This document shows, one piece after another, positions 27,808 to 37,646 of a stretch of DNA of 64,000 nucleotides. Positions within the stretch are counted from its first letter, which is position 1. Each line of letters starts with the position of its first letter. The translations under genes and the position numbers were made by a program. Under the pieces are notes generated by a model. It worked only from the letters and a program-made list of their open reading frames with translations. It was not told the DNA's origin and searched no databases. The stretch lies in NCBI GenBank assembly GCA_000435595.1, contig FR895454.1, positions 1 to 64,000 on the forward strand. Reading direction: 5' to 3'. The stretch comes from Firmicutes bacterium CAG:882. Its GTDB lineage: Bacteria; Bacillota; Clostridia; Lachnospirales; Lachnospiraceae.

Positions 27808-28668
27808 ATGGAACTTACAGATTTACATGTTCATTCTACGGCATCGGACGGAACCTTCACTCCATCCGAGCTTGTCGCCGAGGCAAAAAAAGTCGGACTA
27901 AAAGCTTTTGCACTCACCGACCACGACACGGTTGCAGGAATTGATGAGGCTGCCGGTGCCGCAGACAAAGCAGGCATTGAACTTATTCCCGGAATAGAAA
28001 TCAGCACCAAGTACAACAGCACCTACATTCAAGATAAAGAAATCCACATTGTAGGACTGTATATTGATTACACGAATGAGCATTTCCTAACTGAAATCGC
28101 AGGTTTTCGCGATAACCGCGACGGAAGAAATGAGAAATTAATTGAAATGATGAATAATGCGGGCATGCCGGTTTCCCTTGAGGCAATGCGCGATATGTTC
28201 GGAGATGACACTGTGCTTACAAGAGCTCATTTTGCACGATACATGGTTATGAAGGGATATGTTTCAAGCAACAACGAGGCTTTCGACAGATATCTCGGCG
28301 AGGGCAAGCCGTTCTATATCTCAAGGCAGATGCCCGATCCCGCCCGTGCTGTAGAACTCATCCGTGAAGCCGGCGGTGTCGCCGTTCTCGCGCACCCTAT
28401 ACTTTACCACATATCTGACAGCGAGCTGTTAAAGCTGTGCCAGTACCTCAAGCGCCACGGGCTCACAGGCATTGAAGGCATCTATTCCACCTACAGAAGC
28501 GGTGACGAGACAACCGTGCGCCGCATTGCAAATGAATGCGGGCTTCTCATATCGGGCGGAAGTGATTTCCACGGAGCGAACAAGCCTGACATCAAGCTCG
28601 GCATCGGAAGAGGAAATTTAAAGATTCCTTATGAGCTGGCTGTCAATCTCAAAAAAGCGATACATTAA
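27808..28668 (+). CDS. PHP-domain phosphoesterase
   Basis: A 286-residue PHP protein starting MELTDLHVHSTASDGT, with the metal-binding H7-x-H9, the TDHDT motif near 38-42, H in VLAHP and the closing SGGSDFHG. Members of this group act as 5'-nucleotide/3'-phosphoadenosine phosphatases or as 5'-3' exonucleases (RNase AM type); which applies is not shown. AAGGAG precedes the ATG. It is transcribed alone between two decayed genes. Confidence 0.88.
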   Translation: MELTDLHVHSTASDGTFTPSELVAEAKKVGLKAFALTDHDTVAGIDEAAGAADKAGIELIPGIEISTKYNSTYIQDKEIHIVGLYIDYTNEHFLTEIAGFRDNRDGRNEKLIEMMNNAGMPVSLEAMRDMFGDDTVLTRAHFARYMVMKGYVSSNNEAFDRYLGEGKPFYISRQMPDPARAVELIREAGGVAVLAHPILYHISDSELLKLCQYLKRHGLTGIEGIYSTYRSGDETTVRRIANECGLLISGGSDFHGANKPDIKLGIGRGNLKIPYELAVNLKKAIH

Positions 28669-28734
28669 AATATTGCCGTTGCCAAAACAGACAACCTACA
28701 CTCTGTACGGATTATAAATCTGTTTGAGCAACGG

Positions 28735-29200
28735 CTATATTTTATCCGACATCTTCCTGCATTTCTTTAGATAGTCAAGTGCAAGAAGCTGCCCTTCCAT
28801 TTCACGTTCTCCTCTATACACAGGGTCATGAAAGCCTTCTATGACAATGTCTCCTTCGTAGCCACTCTCTTTCAGCTTTCCCATAATTCTTGTCCAATCA
28901 GAATCTCCGAACCCCGGAAATCTATGATTACAGTAATGCTGACCGAACCATGCACCATACTTCTCAGGTTTCCACCTCCTGCCGTCTTTCTCTTCTCTGT
29001 AAAGGATTCACATATATTCCAATGCTTGAAAAGCTTACCTTGTTCTCTGAAATCTCAGCCGCTTTCTTCGCAAGTGAAACTAAGTCAATTCCACTCAGCC
29101 CTCTGTCAAAATACACCTCGACCGTCTCAAAACCATGTTCTATTATTGACGGCAGCTCTGAAATCAAATTCTCACCCTTGACACACGTTCCTATTTTCAT
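28735..29200 (-). pseudogene. Truncated xylose-isomerase-like TIM-barrel sugar epimerase
   Basis: The N-terminal 78 residues (MKIGTCVKGENLISELPSII, ISENKVSFSSIGIYVNP) run from 29200 and hit a stop at 28966-28964. In a second frame the C-terminal third follows immediately (WKPEKYGAWFGQHYCNHRFP, then YEGDIVIEGFHDPVYRGERE) to a stop at 28735. About half of a normal 270-280-residue sugar-phosphate isomerase/epimerase is missing between the two parts, with a frame change at the joint near 28970. Confidence 0.8.
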
Positions 29201-29364
29201 TATCGCATCCCCGTATCCTGTCATGATAATTTCACTTAAAAAAACTTATACGAATTTTTTATATGTCTTCTTTTGCATTTATGAATAATATATTTCAGTT
29301 CTGCATAACCGCTCTCAAATCATCCCTCTACATTGACTACTGTAATAATACTTAATTACATTAT

Positions 29365-29636
29365 GGTACCATAACACTCTTTATAAACTTAACAATGTAT
29401 GTAATGTAAAATTTATGCATATCACGACTTTGGGAGAAGCTTAGTTGTTCTTATGACTTTATTCACTGCACCGCCACATACGGCATGGATGCCGGATGAG
29501 TTGCAAACAGCCATGGATGGCTGATTCTGCAACGGTGGCGAAAGTAGAAATAACTTTTCAAGGTCATTAGAACAACTTGCTTCGTACACCGGAGTTGATA
29601 TGCATAATTTTACACGTCATACACTTAAGGTATTAC
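29365..29636 (+). mobile_element. Structured inverted-repeat element, copy A
   Basis: A noncoding element of about 270 bases. Imperfect terminal inverted repeats lie at about 29372-29425 and 29594-29636. Inside, GTTGTTCTTATGAC (29444-29457) pairs with 29563-29576 except one T-T. Two hairpins follow, each capped by CATGGATG (near 29483 and 29511), then GGTGGCG at 29534-29540, and CTTGCTTCG just after the outer stem. The right end abuts the stop codon of the YesN-type gene. Same orientation as copy C. No transposase is encoded. Confidence 0.8.
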
Positions 29637-31180
29637 TCTTTCTTATTGCGATACTCCGCCGGACTCACTCCCACATACTTCTTGAACTTCTTATGGAAGT
29701 AATCCACATTCTTGTAACCTACACGCTCCGCAATCTCATAGACCTTGAGCTTATTGTCCATGAGAAGCTCTATGGCGTGGTTGATTCGCACCTGGTCAAC
29801 GTAAGAGTTGAAGCTCTCACCCACATTCTTGTTGAAAATCTTGCCAAGATATGCACTGTTATAACCAAATAATGAGGCGATAACCTCGAGCTTTATGTTG
29901 GTTGCATAATTGTGGTCGATATAGTGAAGCACATCGTCAAGCACGCTCTCACGCGACGAGCTTCCCATGCTGTTCATTATCTGGTCAAGCTGCTTTGATA
30001 TGTACTCTATGATATCGTACATGTAAAATCTTGATGATATATATTCTATAATCTCCGAATTCTGCGGTATGGCAAAGCTGTTGTTACTGTATATCCTGTT
30101 GATATTTTCCTTAATCTGTAAAAATAAGTCTGTCAGGAAAAGCTTTACCTGCCCGATAGGTGCATCGACATTGTAGAGGTACTCCTCTATTCCGTAGAGC
30201 TCCTCCGCCACCTTTCGTCTTGAAAAGGTCTGGATATAATCCGTTATCTTAGAGCAGTAATCGGAAATTTTTGATTTATCAAGCTGCTCATATACCTCCT
30301 TCACATGTGGAAGTTCCTCATATCCTAAGGTGTGCTGCCCCTCTATGCAGAAGAAACGTCTCTTTATGAGTGTATAAGCGTCCATGTACGATATATGCAC
30401 ATCAAAAATATCGTTGACGGGGCGACCGTAAGCGATGAAAAGTGTGTCCATAGGACTGCCCTTCTGTGGCGGCGTACTCTCATAATGCTCGACAAAACGC
30501 TCGAACTTTTCGATTGCAAAGCTGCCCTTCAGGATTATGACATTGTACTCATCATCCATGAAGTGCTCAAAGGTACGGCTTCCGTTGTTTGTAACCTTCA
30601 AAAGCTCCGAAAACTGGTAAGGCATGTTCTCGCCTTCCTCAATATCAAAGTTTTCATACAGAACAACCTGATATACCGAGGCAGTCATATTAAGTTCTTC
30701 AGTGGAAAACACTTCCCTGTCAACCTGACTCCTTACAAGATCGTGCAGTAACTCCTTCTTCGCCTTCTTCCTGTAATGCTCATTGTGTGTGACATTCTCC
30801 CTGTCCGTCTTAATCTGTTCACCAATCCTTTTCACCGCCTCAGCAAGCTCGTCCTCATCAATCGGCTTAGTGATGTAATTGTCCACACCGAGCCTGATTG
30901 CGGTCTGTGCGAACTTAAAATCGGAAAATCCGCTGAGAATAATGAATTTACCGTTATATCCCTGCTCCCTGGCATTCTCAACCACTTCAAGTCCTGAGAG
31001 CTTAGGCATCTTTATATCTAAAAGAACAAGACCGGGATGCATCTCATTAATCTGCTTTAAAGCTTCCTCACCGTTGGCAGCTTCACCGCAGACCGTAAAT
31101 CCCAATGCTTCCCAGTCTATTATACACTTAATACCTTCTCTTATATTCTTTTCATCATCCGCTATAAGTACCGTTTCCAT
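29633..31180 (-). CDS. Response regulator with AraC output domain (YesN-like)
   Basis: A 515-residue regulator: receiver domain 1-120 with acidic D8/D9, phosphorylation site D55 (LVLLDIKMP) and K in ITKPID; a middle region of about 280 residues; and an AraC-type pair of helix-turn-helices in the last 100 residues (YVDQVRINHAIELLMDNKLK, VGYKNVDYFHKKFKKYVGVSP). Such regulators normally sit beside a YesM-type sensor kinase; none is in this window. It follows the GH5 gene on the same strand and probably controls the transport and glucanase genes upstream of it. Confidence 0.9.
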   Translation of the reverse strand: METVLIADDEKNIREGIKCIIDWEALGFTVCGEAANGEEALKQINEMHPGLVLLDIKMPKLSGLEVVENAREQGYNGKFIILSGFSDFKFAQTAIRLGVDNYITKPIDEDELAEAVKRIGEQIKTDRENVTHNEHYRKKAKKELLHDLVRSQVDREVFSTEELNMTASVYQVVLYENFDIEEGENMPYQFSELLKVTNNGSRTFEHFMDDEYNVIILKGSFAIEKFERFVEHYESTPPQKGSPMDTLFIAYGRPVNDIFDVHISYMDAYTLIKRRFFCIEGQHTLGYEELPHVKEVYEQLDKSKISDYCSKITDYIQTFSRRKVAEELYGIEEYLYNVDAPIGQVKLFLTDLFLQIKENINRIYSNNSFAIPQNSEIIEYISSRFYMYDIIEYISKQLDQIMNSMGSSSRESVLDDVLHYIDHNYATNIKLEVIASLFGYNSAYLGKIFNKNVGESFNSYVDQVRINHAIELLMDNKLKVYEIAERVGYKNVDYFHKKFKKYVGVSPAEYRNKKE

Positions 31181-31265
31181 GACTTTCCCCCGACATGTTT
31201 TATAAAATAATTATAAAATATGTCCCGGGCAATGTCAAGAAAACCACTTGTTCTCAATTAAGCCA

Positions 31266-34067
31266 TCATTCCTTTGAGTCACTCTTTTTCTTAGGCTTTA
31301 GAATAACGAAAACAACCACTGCCGCTACAACCACAACTCCTGCAATTATGAGTATTGCCGTCATTGTGCTGACATTTCCGGCTGATACATCAGCCTGTAC
31401 CGGCTCTGTATCCGGCTCCTGTGTTGTCTGCTGTGTCTCACTTTCCCGTGCCGTCGTATCTGCTTCGCTTGTCGTCTCAGAGGTCTCCTCCGTCGACTCC
31501 TCATGCTTGATATCCCTCTCCGGTGCAGGAATTATGTCACCGACCGAATCTGCTTCCGACACATACTCTGTTATTCCCGATACGCCTAGAAGAATGCTTT
31601 CCGCCACTCCGCTCTCAGAATATGCCGTGATCGTCGAACCTCCGATTGTGAGTGCCTTTGCTGTGACTGCCGCCTTACCGTCAGTTACCTGAACCGTCGG
31701 CTCAGCTATGGAAGCCACAGACTCGTCGGACGATGCAAAGTAAATTTTCTCGTTGGCATCAGCAGGCGATACATTTGCTATTACGCTGTAGGTTCCGTCC
31801 TCATTATCAATCACCTCAAGCTCCATGCCCTCGACATCCACAACGACATTCTCCATGTCGTCTGTGCCCTCAAATTCCATATCGGAAAGAGTGAATGTTA
31901 TCTCCACCGTCTTAGGATTTTCTACGGTTGTAAAATCCGCAACATGCTTTTTTACACTGACCTCCTCAACCATGGAGCCGTCCCATGAATTAATCGGGTC
32001 ATTGGTATCGAATATTCCGGATGACTTAAGTGCGCTCTTAGGCTCTGTCTGTGTCACGGTAAGCTCAACACCATCCACTACAACACTGTCATACATTATA
32101 TTACAGGACACAAGCTTTGACTTCTTTTCCTGTCCGAGTGTAACCGCATGGTCTTTTATGTATATAGCCGTCATTTTGCTCAGGCTGTCAACTCCTGCCT
32201 TTGCAGCAGCATCCGACAAATCCTCCTCACAGTCGAATGTGAGCGTGTATGTTCCATCACCTGTAACGGTTATAGGCTCACCATACTCATTTGAGAAAAA
32301 TGAATGATCATTGTCGTTGTAGTACACGTTCACGGCAAGGGATATCTCATTCGCCCCCGCCTTGTGTCCAACAACCACTCTCGTCGTCGCGCTCTTTCCC
32401 GAAGCCGCTGTAGTTGTTATATATGCCACTCCGTCAGACTTAGCGAGCACCTTGCCTGTCCTCGACACTGTGGCTATATCCTCGTTTGAGGAGCGGTATG
32501 TAAGGTATGCACCTGCATCATTCGTCCGTGCATCTATATATGTATAGGAATCCGTGTCAAGCTCAAGCTGCTCAGGCACGGAAAGCTCGATATTATCAGC
32601 CCCCTTTTGTGCTATGACTGTCACAGTCATGCTCTTACCATAACCATCCTTCTGGCTGTAGGCTGTTATAGTAGTAGTTCCTATGCCTCTCGCACGGATA
32701 CGTCCGTCATAGACCGTCGCAACGGAAGGGTCATCGGTTTTCCACAATACAATATCATTCGTATCCTCAGGCAGAATATCTTTTACAGAAGTCTCATAGA
32801 GTGCACCGACTTCAATACACAGCTCATCCTTCTCAAGCCCAAAATCCGTGATAGGAATAATCTCGGTTCCCTTGCTCAAATCCGAGCAGTCTGAAGGTCC
32901 TGCAAGGTATTTTCCCCTGAGTATCGCCGCAACCAGGTCGGGATATACAGGCTCACAGCTCTCCCTGTCAATGAGTGTGAAGTTATAGTCCGTAGGCTCC
33001 TTTGTCAGGTCATATTCGCCGTTATCCCAGTAACATGCTACAATCATACCTGTATTGCAGATTCGGTTGACAACCTCATAGTGATATGCTCTGTCAGCCT
33101 CGTTCCTCTTGTCGACGGCACCGTACTCTCCCACAATTACAGGAACACCCTGCGACGTAAACTTCTCAAGCTGGGCAAATTCCTCCACAAGCTCATCCGT
33201 CATTTCCTTTGTCCACTCAGTGTAGGTCGTATTCTCGGCAAGTCCGAATAAAAAATTATAATAATGCACCGACAAAAACAGCCTGTTCTCAACCGTATCC
33301 TCCGGGAGCCTGAAATCATACTGAGTCGTGTTGGTGATATTGGTGTATCTTCCCGGCACTGACAGCCATCTGTATGCATTGTTAGAGCCTGTTCCTCTTA
33401 CCGTATCAACAAATAGCTGATTAAGCTCCATAACTCTGTCCATATCGAACTGAATGTTATTTCCCGGTCCCGTAACCTCATTCATGGACTCAAATATAAG
33501 GTGCTCATCATAATCCTTGAATCTCTCGGCAATCTGCTTCCACACTGCCTCATACTTTTCCTTCACCGAATCAATATCATCCGACGCGATTCTTAGCCAT
33601 CCTGTCTGTTCCGCTCCGTCGTGGTGGATGTTGACAATGACATACATATCCTGCTCAACACAATAATCCACGATATCCTGTACACGGCTCAACCACTTAT
33701 CATTTATCGCATAGCCGTTCTCATCATCAATCATAGTTCCCCAGGTCACAGGAATTCTCACAGTGTTAAAGCCATTGTCATGTACTGTTTTTATAACCTG
33801 CTTCGTTGTCTCAACATGCTGCCACAGTGTCTCATTCGGTGTAAAACCTGTATGCCCGTCCATCGTGTTTCCAAGGTTCCACCCGGAACCCATCTCCCGA
33901 ACCATCTCCTGCGCCGAGAGTACACGGAACGGTTGCTGCGTGGCTGCCGCAACCAGCCCCTTGTCGTCGGAGGCGTACACCCTGCATGAAAGCCCCGACA
34001 TAACACTTCCCGCAAGCACAACCGCCGCTGTCGCGATGGCGCACATGCGCCCAATCATTTTTCTCAT
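31266..34067 (-). CDS. Membrane-anchored GH5 endoglucanase with Ig-like domains
   Basis: A 933-residue surface enzyme. A signal peptide covers about 1-32. The GH5 domain spans about 45-385 with acid/base E197 (FESMNEV) and nucleophile E314 (VPVIVGEYGA). Bacterial Ig-like (Big_2) repeats follow (VATVYDGRIRARGIGTTTIT; IATVSRTGKVLAKSDGVAYI), then a carbohydrate-binding-like beta region, another Ig-like repeat, a T/E-rich linker and a final membrane helix with basic tail (VVFVILKPKKK). It probably cuts a beta-glucan or mannan outside the cell for the LplBC transporter. Its ATG overlaps the end of yesL. Confidence 0.9.
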   Translation of the reverse strand: MRKMIGRMCAIATAAVVLAGSVMSGLSCRVYASDDKGLVAAATQQPFRVLSAQEMVREMGSGWNLGNTMDGHTGFTPNETLWQHVETTKQVIKTVHDNGFNTVRIPVTWGTMIDDENGYAINDKWLSRVQDIVDYCVEQDMYVIVNIHHDGAEQTGWLRIASDDIDSVKEKYEAVWKQIAERFKDYDEHLIFESMNEVTGPGNNIQFDMDRVMELNQLFVDTVRGTGSNNAYRWLSVPGRYTNITNTTQYDFRLPEDTVENRLFLSVHYYNFLFGLAENTTYTEWTKEMTDELVEEFAQLEKFTSQGVPVIVGEYGAVDKRNEADRAYHYEVVNRICNTGMIVACYWDNGEYDLTKEPTDYNFTLIDRESCEPVYPDLVAAILRGKYLAGPSDCSDLSKGTEIIPITDFGLEKDELCIEVGALYETSVKDILPEDTNDIVLWKTDDPSVATVYDGRIRARGIGTTTITAYSQKDGYGKSMTVTVIAQKGADNIELSVPEQLELDTDSYTYIDARTNDAGAYLTYRSSNEDIATVSRTGKVLAKSDGVAYITTTAASGKSATTRVVVGHKAGANEISLAVNVYYNDNDHSFFSNEYGEPITVTGDGTYTLTFDCEEDLSDAAAKAGVDSLSKMTAIYIKDHAVTLGQEKKSKLVSCNIMYDSVVVDGVELTVTQTEPKSALKSSGIFDTNDPINSWDGSMVEEVSVKKHVADFTTVENPKTVEITFTLSDMEFEGTDDMENVVVDVEGMELEVIDNEDGTYSVIANVSPADANEKIYFASSDESVASIAEPTVQVTDGKAAVTAKALTIGGSTITAYSESGVAESILLGVSGITEYVSEADSVGDIIPAPERDIKHEESTEETSETTSEADTTARESETQQTTQEPDTEPVQADVSAGNVSTMTAILIIAGVVVVAAVVVFVILKPKKKSDSKE

Positions 34068-34687
34068 TATGCTTCCTTCTCCTTTCTCTCTATGTCCTTA
34101 AAAATGTATAACGCGCCTGCGCTTATCGTATATATAATACATGCAGGTCCAATAAGTATCATAAAATACATTGTTGTTGTATTCCAGAACATAACAACCA
34201 GCTCAAGAGCCACAATAAGCGTCATCGCAACCGAGCGCCCGAAATATCTTGTGTAAATTTCAAAAGAGTTTTTTATTGTATTTATAAAAGAATTCTCATA
34301 TCTTGCAAGCAGGGCGTATGCATACATAAATCCCGTTACTCCTATAACCATCGCAAGTATCCCCATCATGAGACATATAAACGGATTTCCCTCAATCTTA
34401 TTAAAAAGCTCAAAATCCAGATATGCCGCATACGCTATCAGAAGATTCAACAGCCCAAGCGGTATACCCTTTTTCCAATTTTCCTTAAACGCTTCCAAAA
34501 ATGCCTTGAATATATAGCCCTCGCTCCCGTCCGCCATCTTAAGCCCAACCGAAAATGCCGCCGTCGTGGAAGCACCGATAGTCACAACCGGCAGTGAAAA
34601 TACCAGCCAGAAAAAATTCAGCTTCACTATCTCCCAGAATGTTGATATGAACTTGTAGAGCGGGCTGTCCACACTGAAAAATTTCAT
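34067..34687 (-). CDS. YesL-like membrane protein (DUF624)
   Basis: A 206-residue integral membrane protein with about five helices, beginning MKFFSVDSPLYKFISTFWEI, the classic DUF624 start. YesL-type proteins are routinely found in operons for polysaccharide uptake next to Lpl-type permeases; their role is not known. The ATG at 34687 has AAAGGAG upstream, which rules out a longer reading into the repeat behind it. The stop overlaps the GH5 start. Confidence 0.85.
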   Translation of the reverse strand: MKFFSVDSPLYKFISTFWEIVKLNFFWLVFSLPVVTIGASTTAAFSVGLKMADGSEGYIFKAFLEAFKENWKKGIPLGLLNLLIAYAAYLDFELFNKIEGNPFICLMMGILAMVIGVTGFMYAYALLARYENSFINTIKNSFEIYTRYFGRSVAMTLIVALELVVMFWNTTTMYFMILIGPACIIYTISAGALYIFKDIERKEKEA

Positions 34688-34753
34688 CAAATATCTCCTT
34701 TTATAAAAAGGACTGTCACACTTAAATGCAGCCTTAGTGCAACAGCCCTCAAT

Positions 34754-34830
34754 ATGTAAAGCGGACATTCGCAATCCGCTTTCGCTACTTGCTCATGAAC
34801 GCAGTCGCTTTGCTTATTCTGCGTTCAAAT
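34754..34830 (-). repeat. Two-hairpin repeat R2, copy 1
   Basis: About 75 bases, nearly identical to 36589-36663. Two stems: AAAGCGGA/TCCGCTTT and a second arm pair ending CTGCGTTC. It occupies the gap between the solute-binding protein gene and yesL. The second stem is partly broken in this copy. Confidence 0.85.
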
Positions 34831-34838
34831 AACCTTAA

Positions 34839-36545
34839 TTACTTTGCGTCCTTTGCACGAACTGCTTCCTCGAGCTCATGGCGGATTGAAGCCTCATTCT
34901 CGTTCCACTCCATGCACTGCTCATAACCATACTCATAAGCATCTGAAATCATCTTAGACACGATTGACTCGAACTCAGCATCCGTTGAAGCGTATACTGC
35001 ATTCCAGCTTCCGTTTACGATACACTTGGTAACCTGATTCCATGTTACCTCAAGCTCATCGGATCTTACACCGTCCGTGTATGAGGTTGCAGGTGCTACC
35101 TTGTATTCATGCTGGTTGAGATAATCCTGAATTGAAATTGCTCCCGTCCTATCTCTCCAATCCTGCTCAATATCACAGGAAGCTTCAGCTAAGTTGCTCT
35201 TCCAGTTCTGCCAGTTGTAGGTCTCACCGTTAGAATCAGGGTTCTGTGCATCAAGAGACCATGTGATGTTGTTAATCTGCTGACGTCCGTCCCCGAATGT
35301 ACCTAAATCATCAGGCATTACCGTGTTGACATCCCTGATTGCACTTGCACCAAGCTCAGTAAAATGAGTGTTCTTGTCTTCATCATAGTACCATGTAACG
35401 CCCTCAGGACCGTACTCTGATACCATTCTTCCCTCAGGTGTGCATAACCAGTTGATGATCTCCATGCAAAGCTCAGGATATTCTGTCTTAGCACCTATTG
35501 CCCATATTCTGTTTCCTCCCGCAGTGTCCATACCATATACGATAGGAGTTGCATCCTCAGGCTTCATTGTGAGCATCATCTTATTCTTGGCTATATGATC
35601 CTCAGTATTGTATGCAAGAGAACCTGCATAGTTGAAGATTGAAAAGAATACACCGCCGTTTAATACCTTATCAATCATCTCATTATAGGTCTGTGTCATT
35701 GAATCCGGATCAAGAAGACCTCTCTGGTACAGAGTGTTAAAAAACTTTAACATTTCAAGATATGGTCCGTTCTCCTCAAGAGCGCCGTGGAACTCACCTG
35801 TATCGCTGTCATACAGTCCAAGATGAAGCTCGTCGTAACCATACCACGCTGTCGCCATAGACTTAACATACATTACCATGTTGCCGTCCCAGTCAGGCCA
35901 TAAGGAAACACCGTAGGTCTTATTTCCCTTATCATCTGTAGGACATGCAGCCTGCATATCCGCAAGTAAATCTGCCAGGTCATCGAGTGTCTTAACCTCA
36001 GGATAACCAAGCTCCTTATATAAATCCCATCTTAAATCCCATGTATAGAAGAAATCCTGATGATCCTCACTGCTTGTTGCTATTCCGTGACCGATACCAT
36101 GAACAAGACCGTCCGAGTTAATCTGCTTATTTTTCTCAAGAGCTGCCTGCATGTTCTCAACTATGTACGGACCGTACTGCGTCAAAATATCATCCTCGTT
36201 CCAGTCAAGAAGAGCACCTGACTCAACTGCTGACTTGTATTCCTTACCTGCACTTCCGAATACAACTATGTCTCCTAAGTTTCCGGACTCCATTCTTGTA
36301 TCGAAGGTTCCGTCAGAGTCGGGAATAATGTTGAGCTTCACATTGAAGCGGTCTAACATCTCCTTTGCGAACCATCCGACCTGCTCACCGTTATAGTTGG
36401 CTAACTGGCTGAATACCGTAAGCGTTATCGGGTCGCCCTTTCCTCCTTTTGCCGCGTTGCCCTTAGAACATGCGCTCATTGAGAGCACCATCGCTGCCGA
36501 AAGTGTGACGGCAGTGATTTTCTTAAATAATTTTGATTTTCTCAT
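34839..36545 (-). CDS. Lipoprotein solute-binding protein of an LplABC-type sugar transporter
   Basis: A 568-residue extracellular binding protein. The lipobox LSMSAC puts the lipid-anchored cysteine at C26. The large family 1 fold follows (DPITLTVFSQLANYNGEQVG, ... AIGAKTEYPELCMEIINWL). Size and aromatic content fit oligosaccharide-binding LplA-type proteins. It follows the two permease genes and precedes yesL and the GH5 glucanase, so the ligand is likely a product of that enzyme (inference). AGGAGG precedes the start. Confidence 0.92.
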   Translation of the reverse strand: MRKSKLFKKITAVTLSAAMVLSMSACSKGNAAKGGKGDPITLTVFSQLANYNGEQVGWFAKEMLDRFNVKLNIIPDSDGTFDTRMESGNLGDIVVFGSAGKEYKSAVESGALLDWNEDDILTQYGPYIVENMQAALEKNKQINSDGLVHGIGHGIATSSEDHQDFFYTWDLRWDLYKELGYPEVKTLDDLADLLADMQAACPTDDKGNKTYGVSLWPDWDGNMVMYVKSMATAWYGYDELHLGLYDSDTGEFHGALEENGPYLEMLKFFNTLYQRGLLDPDSMTQTYNEMIDKVLNGGVFFSIFNYAGSLAYNTEDHIAKNKMMLTMKPEDATPIVYGMDTAGGNRIWAIGAKTEYPELCMEIINWLCTPEGRMVSEYGPEGVTWYYDEDKNTHFTELGASAIRDVNTVMPDDLGTFGDGRQQINNITWSLDAQNPDSNGETYNWQNWKSNLAEASCDIEQDWRDRTGAISIQDYLNQHEYKVAPATSYTDGVRSDELEVTWNQVTKCIVNGSWNAVYASTDAEFESIVSKMISDAYEYGYEQCMEWNENEASIRHELEEAVRAKDAK

Positions 36546-36588
36546 TTTTTTATCCTCCTTATTTACATTTTATCTTACAAAAAATTCA

Positions 36589-36663
36589 ATGTAAAGCGGA
36601 CATTCGCAATCCGCTTTCGCTACTTGCTCATAAACGCAGTCGCTTTGCGAACTGCGTTCAAAT
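36589..36663 (-). repeat. Two-hairpin repeat R2, copy 2
   Basis: Nearly identical to 34754-34830, with both stems complete here (AAAGCGGA/TCCGCTTT and GAACGCAG/CTGCGTTC read on the minus strand). It fills the gap between the second permease gene and the binding-protein gene, so the two copies bracket the binding-protein gene. Confidence 0.85.
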
Positions 36664-36672
36664 CAATACAAT

Positions 36673-37635
36673 TTACCCCTTGACTGCACCTAACATGATA
36701 CCCTTCTCAAAGTACTTCTGAAGGAAAGGATACACAAGAAGAATAGGTATGATTGTTACCATTGATACCGTATACTTGATAACCTTCATGTTCATCTGCT
36801 GCTGCATTGCCACGTTCGTTGCCGTCGTGTTGTTCATAATACTGTCGAGGTTGCTTGACGAGTTAAGGTACACATACAATCTGTGCTGCAAAGTGTAGAG
36901 CTTCGGGCTGTTCTGCATGTAGATAAGTGAGTCGGTAAATGAGTTCCAGTGACCCACGGCACCGAATATCGTGATTGTCGCGAGTATCGGTTTACATAGC
37001 GGGAATATAATTTTTCTGAACACTGTCATAAAGCCCGCACCGTCTATGTATGCACTCTCCTCAAGCTCTGCAGGTATCGACTCAATATAGGTCTTTACAA
37101 GGATGATATTGTACGGTGCTACAATTCCCGGAAGAATGTAGACAAGGTAGTTATCGGTAAGACCTAACATGAGAAAGTTCAAGTATACGGGAATAATGCC
37201 TGCGTTAAAGTACATCGTCACAACGAGGAATCTGTACCAGAATTTTCTGTGCCACATCTCCTTCTTGGTTACAAGGTATCCTGCAAGAGCCGAAGCAAGC
37301 ACCATCAGGAATGTTCCTATAAGTGTTCTTGATACAGATACAAGGAATGCGTTTCCGAGGTCGTTGACCTGAAGCATTGCAACGTAGTTGTGAAAATTGA
37401 TTCCAACCGGGTAAAAATTAATCTTACCTGCACGAACTAAATCATTCGAGGATATGGTATTGATGAACAAATAATAAAACGGGAAGAAACATGACAGTGT
37501 AAACAATGCAAAAAATGCATAATTAAATATGTTGAATACAATGTCTGAAGGTTTTAACCTGTACTGCTTCTTGTGCTTTCTGTAATAAGCTCTCTCTGCT
37601 TTGGCATCGAGTCTTTCCTGTGCTGTCTTTGCCAT
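36673..37635 (-). CDS. ABC transporter permease, LplC/YtcP type
   Basis: A 320-residue permease with six membrane helices. The EAA loop that contacts the ATPase reads ELEESAYIDGAGFMTVFRKI near 208-227, and the C-terminal LLVYPFLQKYFEKGIMLGAVKG is diagnostic of the LplC/YtcP group. It begins 11 bases after the stop of the partner permease. No ATPase gene is nearby, so a shared MsmX-like ATPase elsewhere is expected. Confidence 0.93.
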   Translation of the reverse strand: MAKTAQERLDAKAERAYYRKHKKQYRLKPSDIVFNIFNYAFFALFTLSCFFPFYYLFINTISSNDLVRAGKINFYPVGINFHNYVAMLQVNDLGNAFLVSVSRTLIGTFLMVLASALAGYLVTKKEMWHRKFWYRFLVVTMYFNAGIIPVYLNFLMLGLTDNYLVYILPGIVAPYNIILVKTYIESIPAELEESAYIDGAGFMTVFRKIIFPLCKPILATITIFGAVGHWNSFTDSLIYMQNSPKLYTLQHRLYVYLNSSSNLDSIMNNTTATNVAMQQQMNMKVIKYTVSMVTIIPILLVYPFLQKYFEKGIMLGAVKG

Positions 37636-37646
37636 ATTCCCACCTC

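Noticed and set aside
29483..29520. Repeated CATGGATG as a possible CRISPR or tandem repeat
   Set aside because: Only two occurrences per element, each at the tip of a different hairpin, with no regular spacers.
34754..34830. An N-terminal extension of the YesL-like protein into repeat R2
   Set aside because: The extended reading lacks a ribosome site and passes through a repeat; the start at 34687 fits both AAAGGAG and homology.
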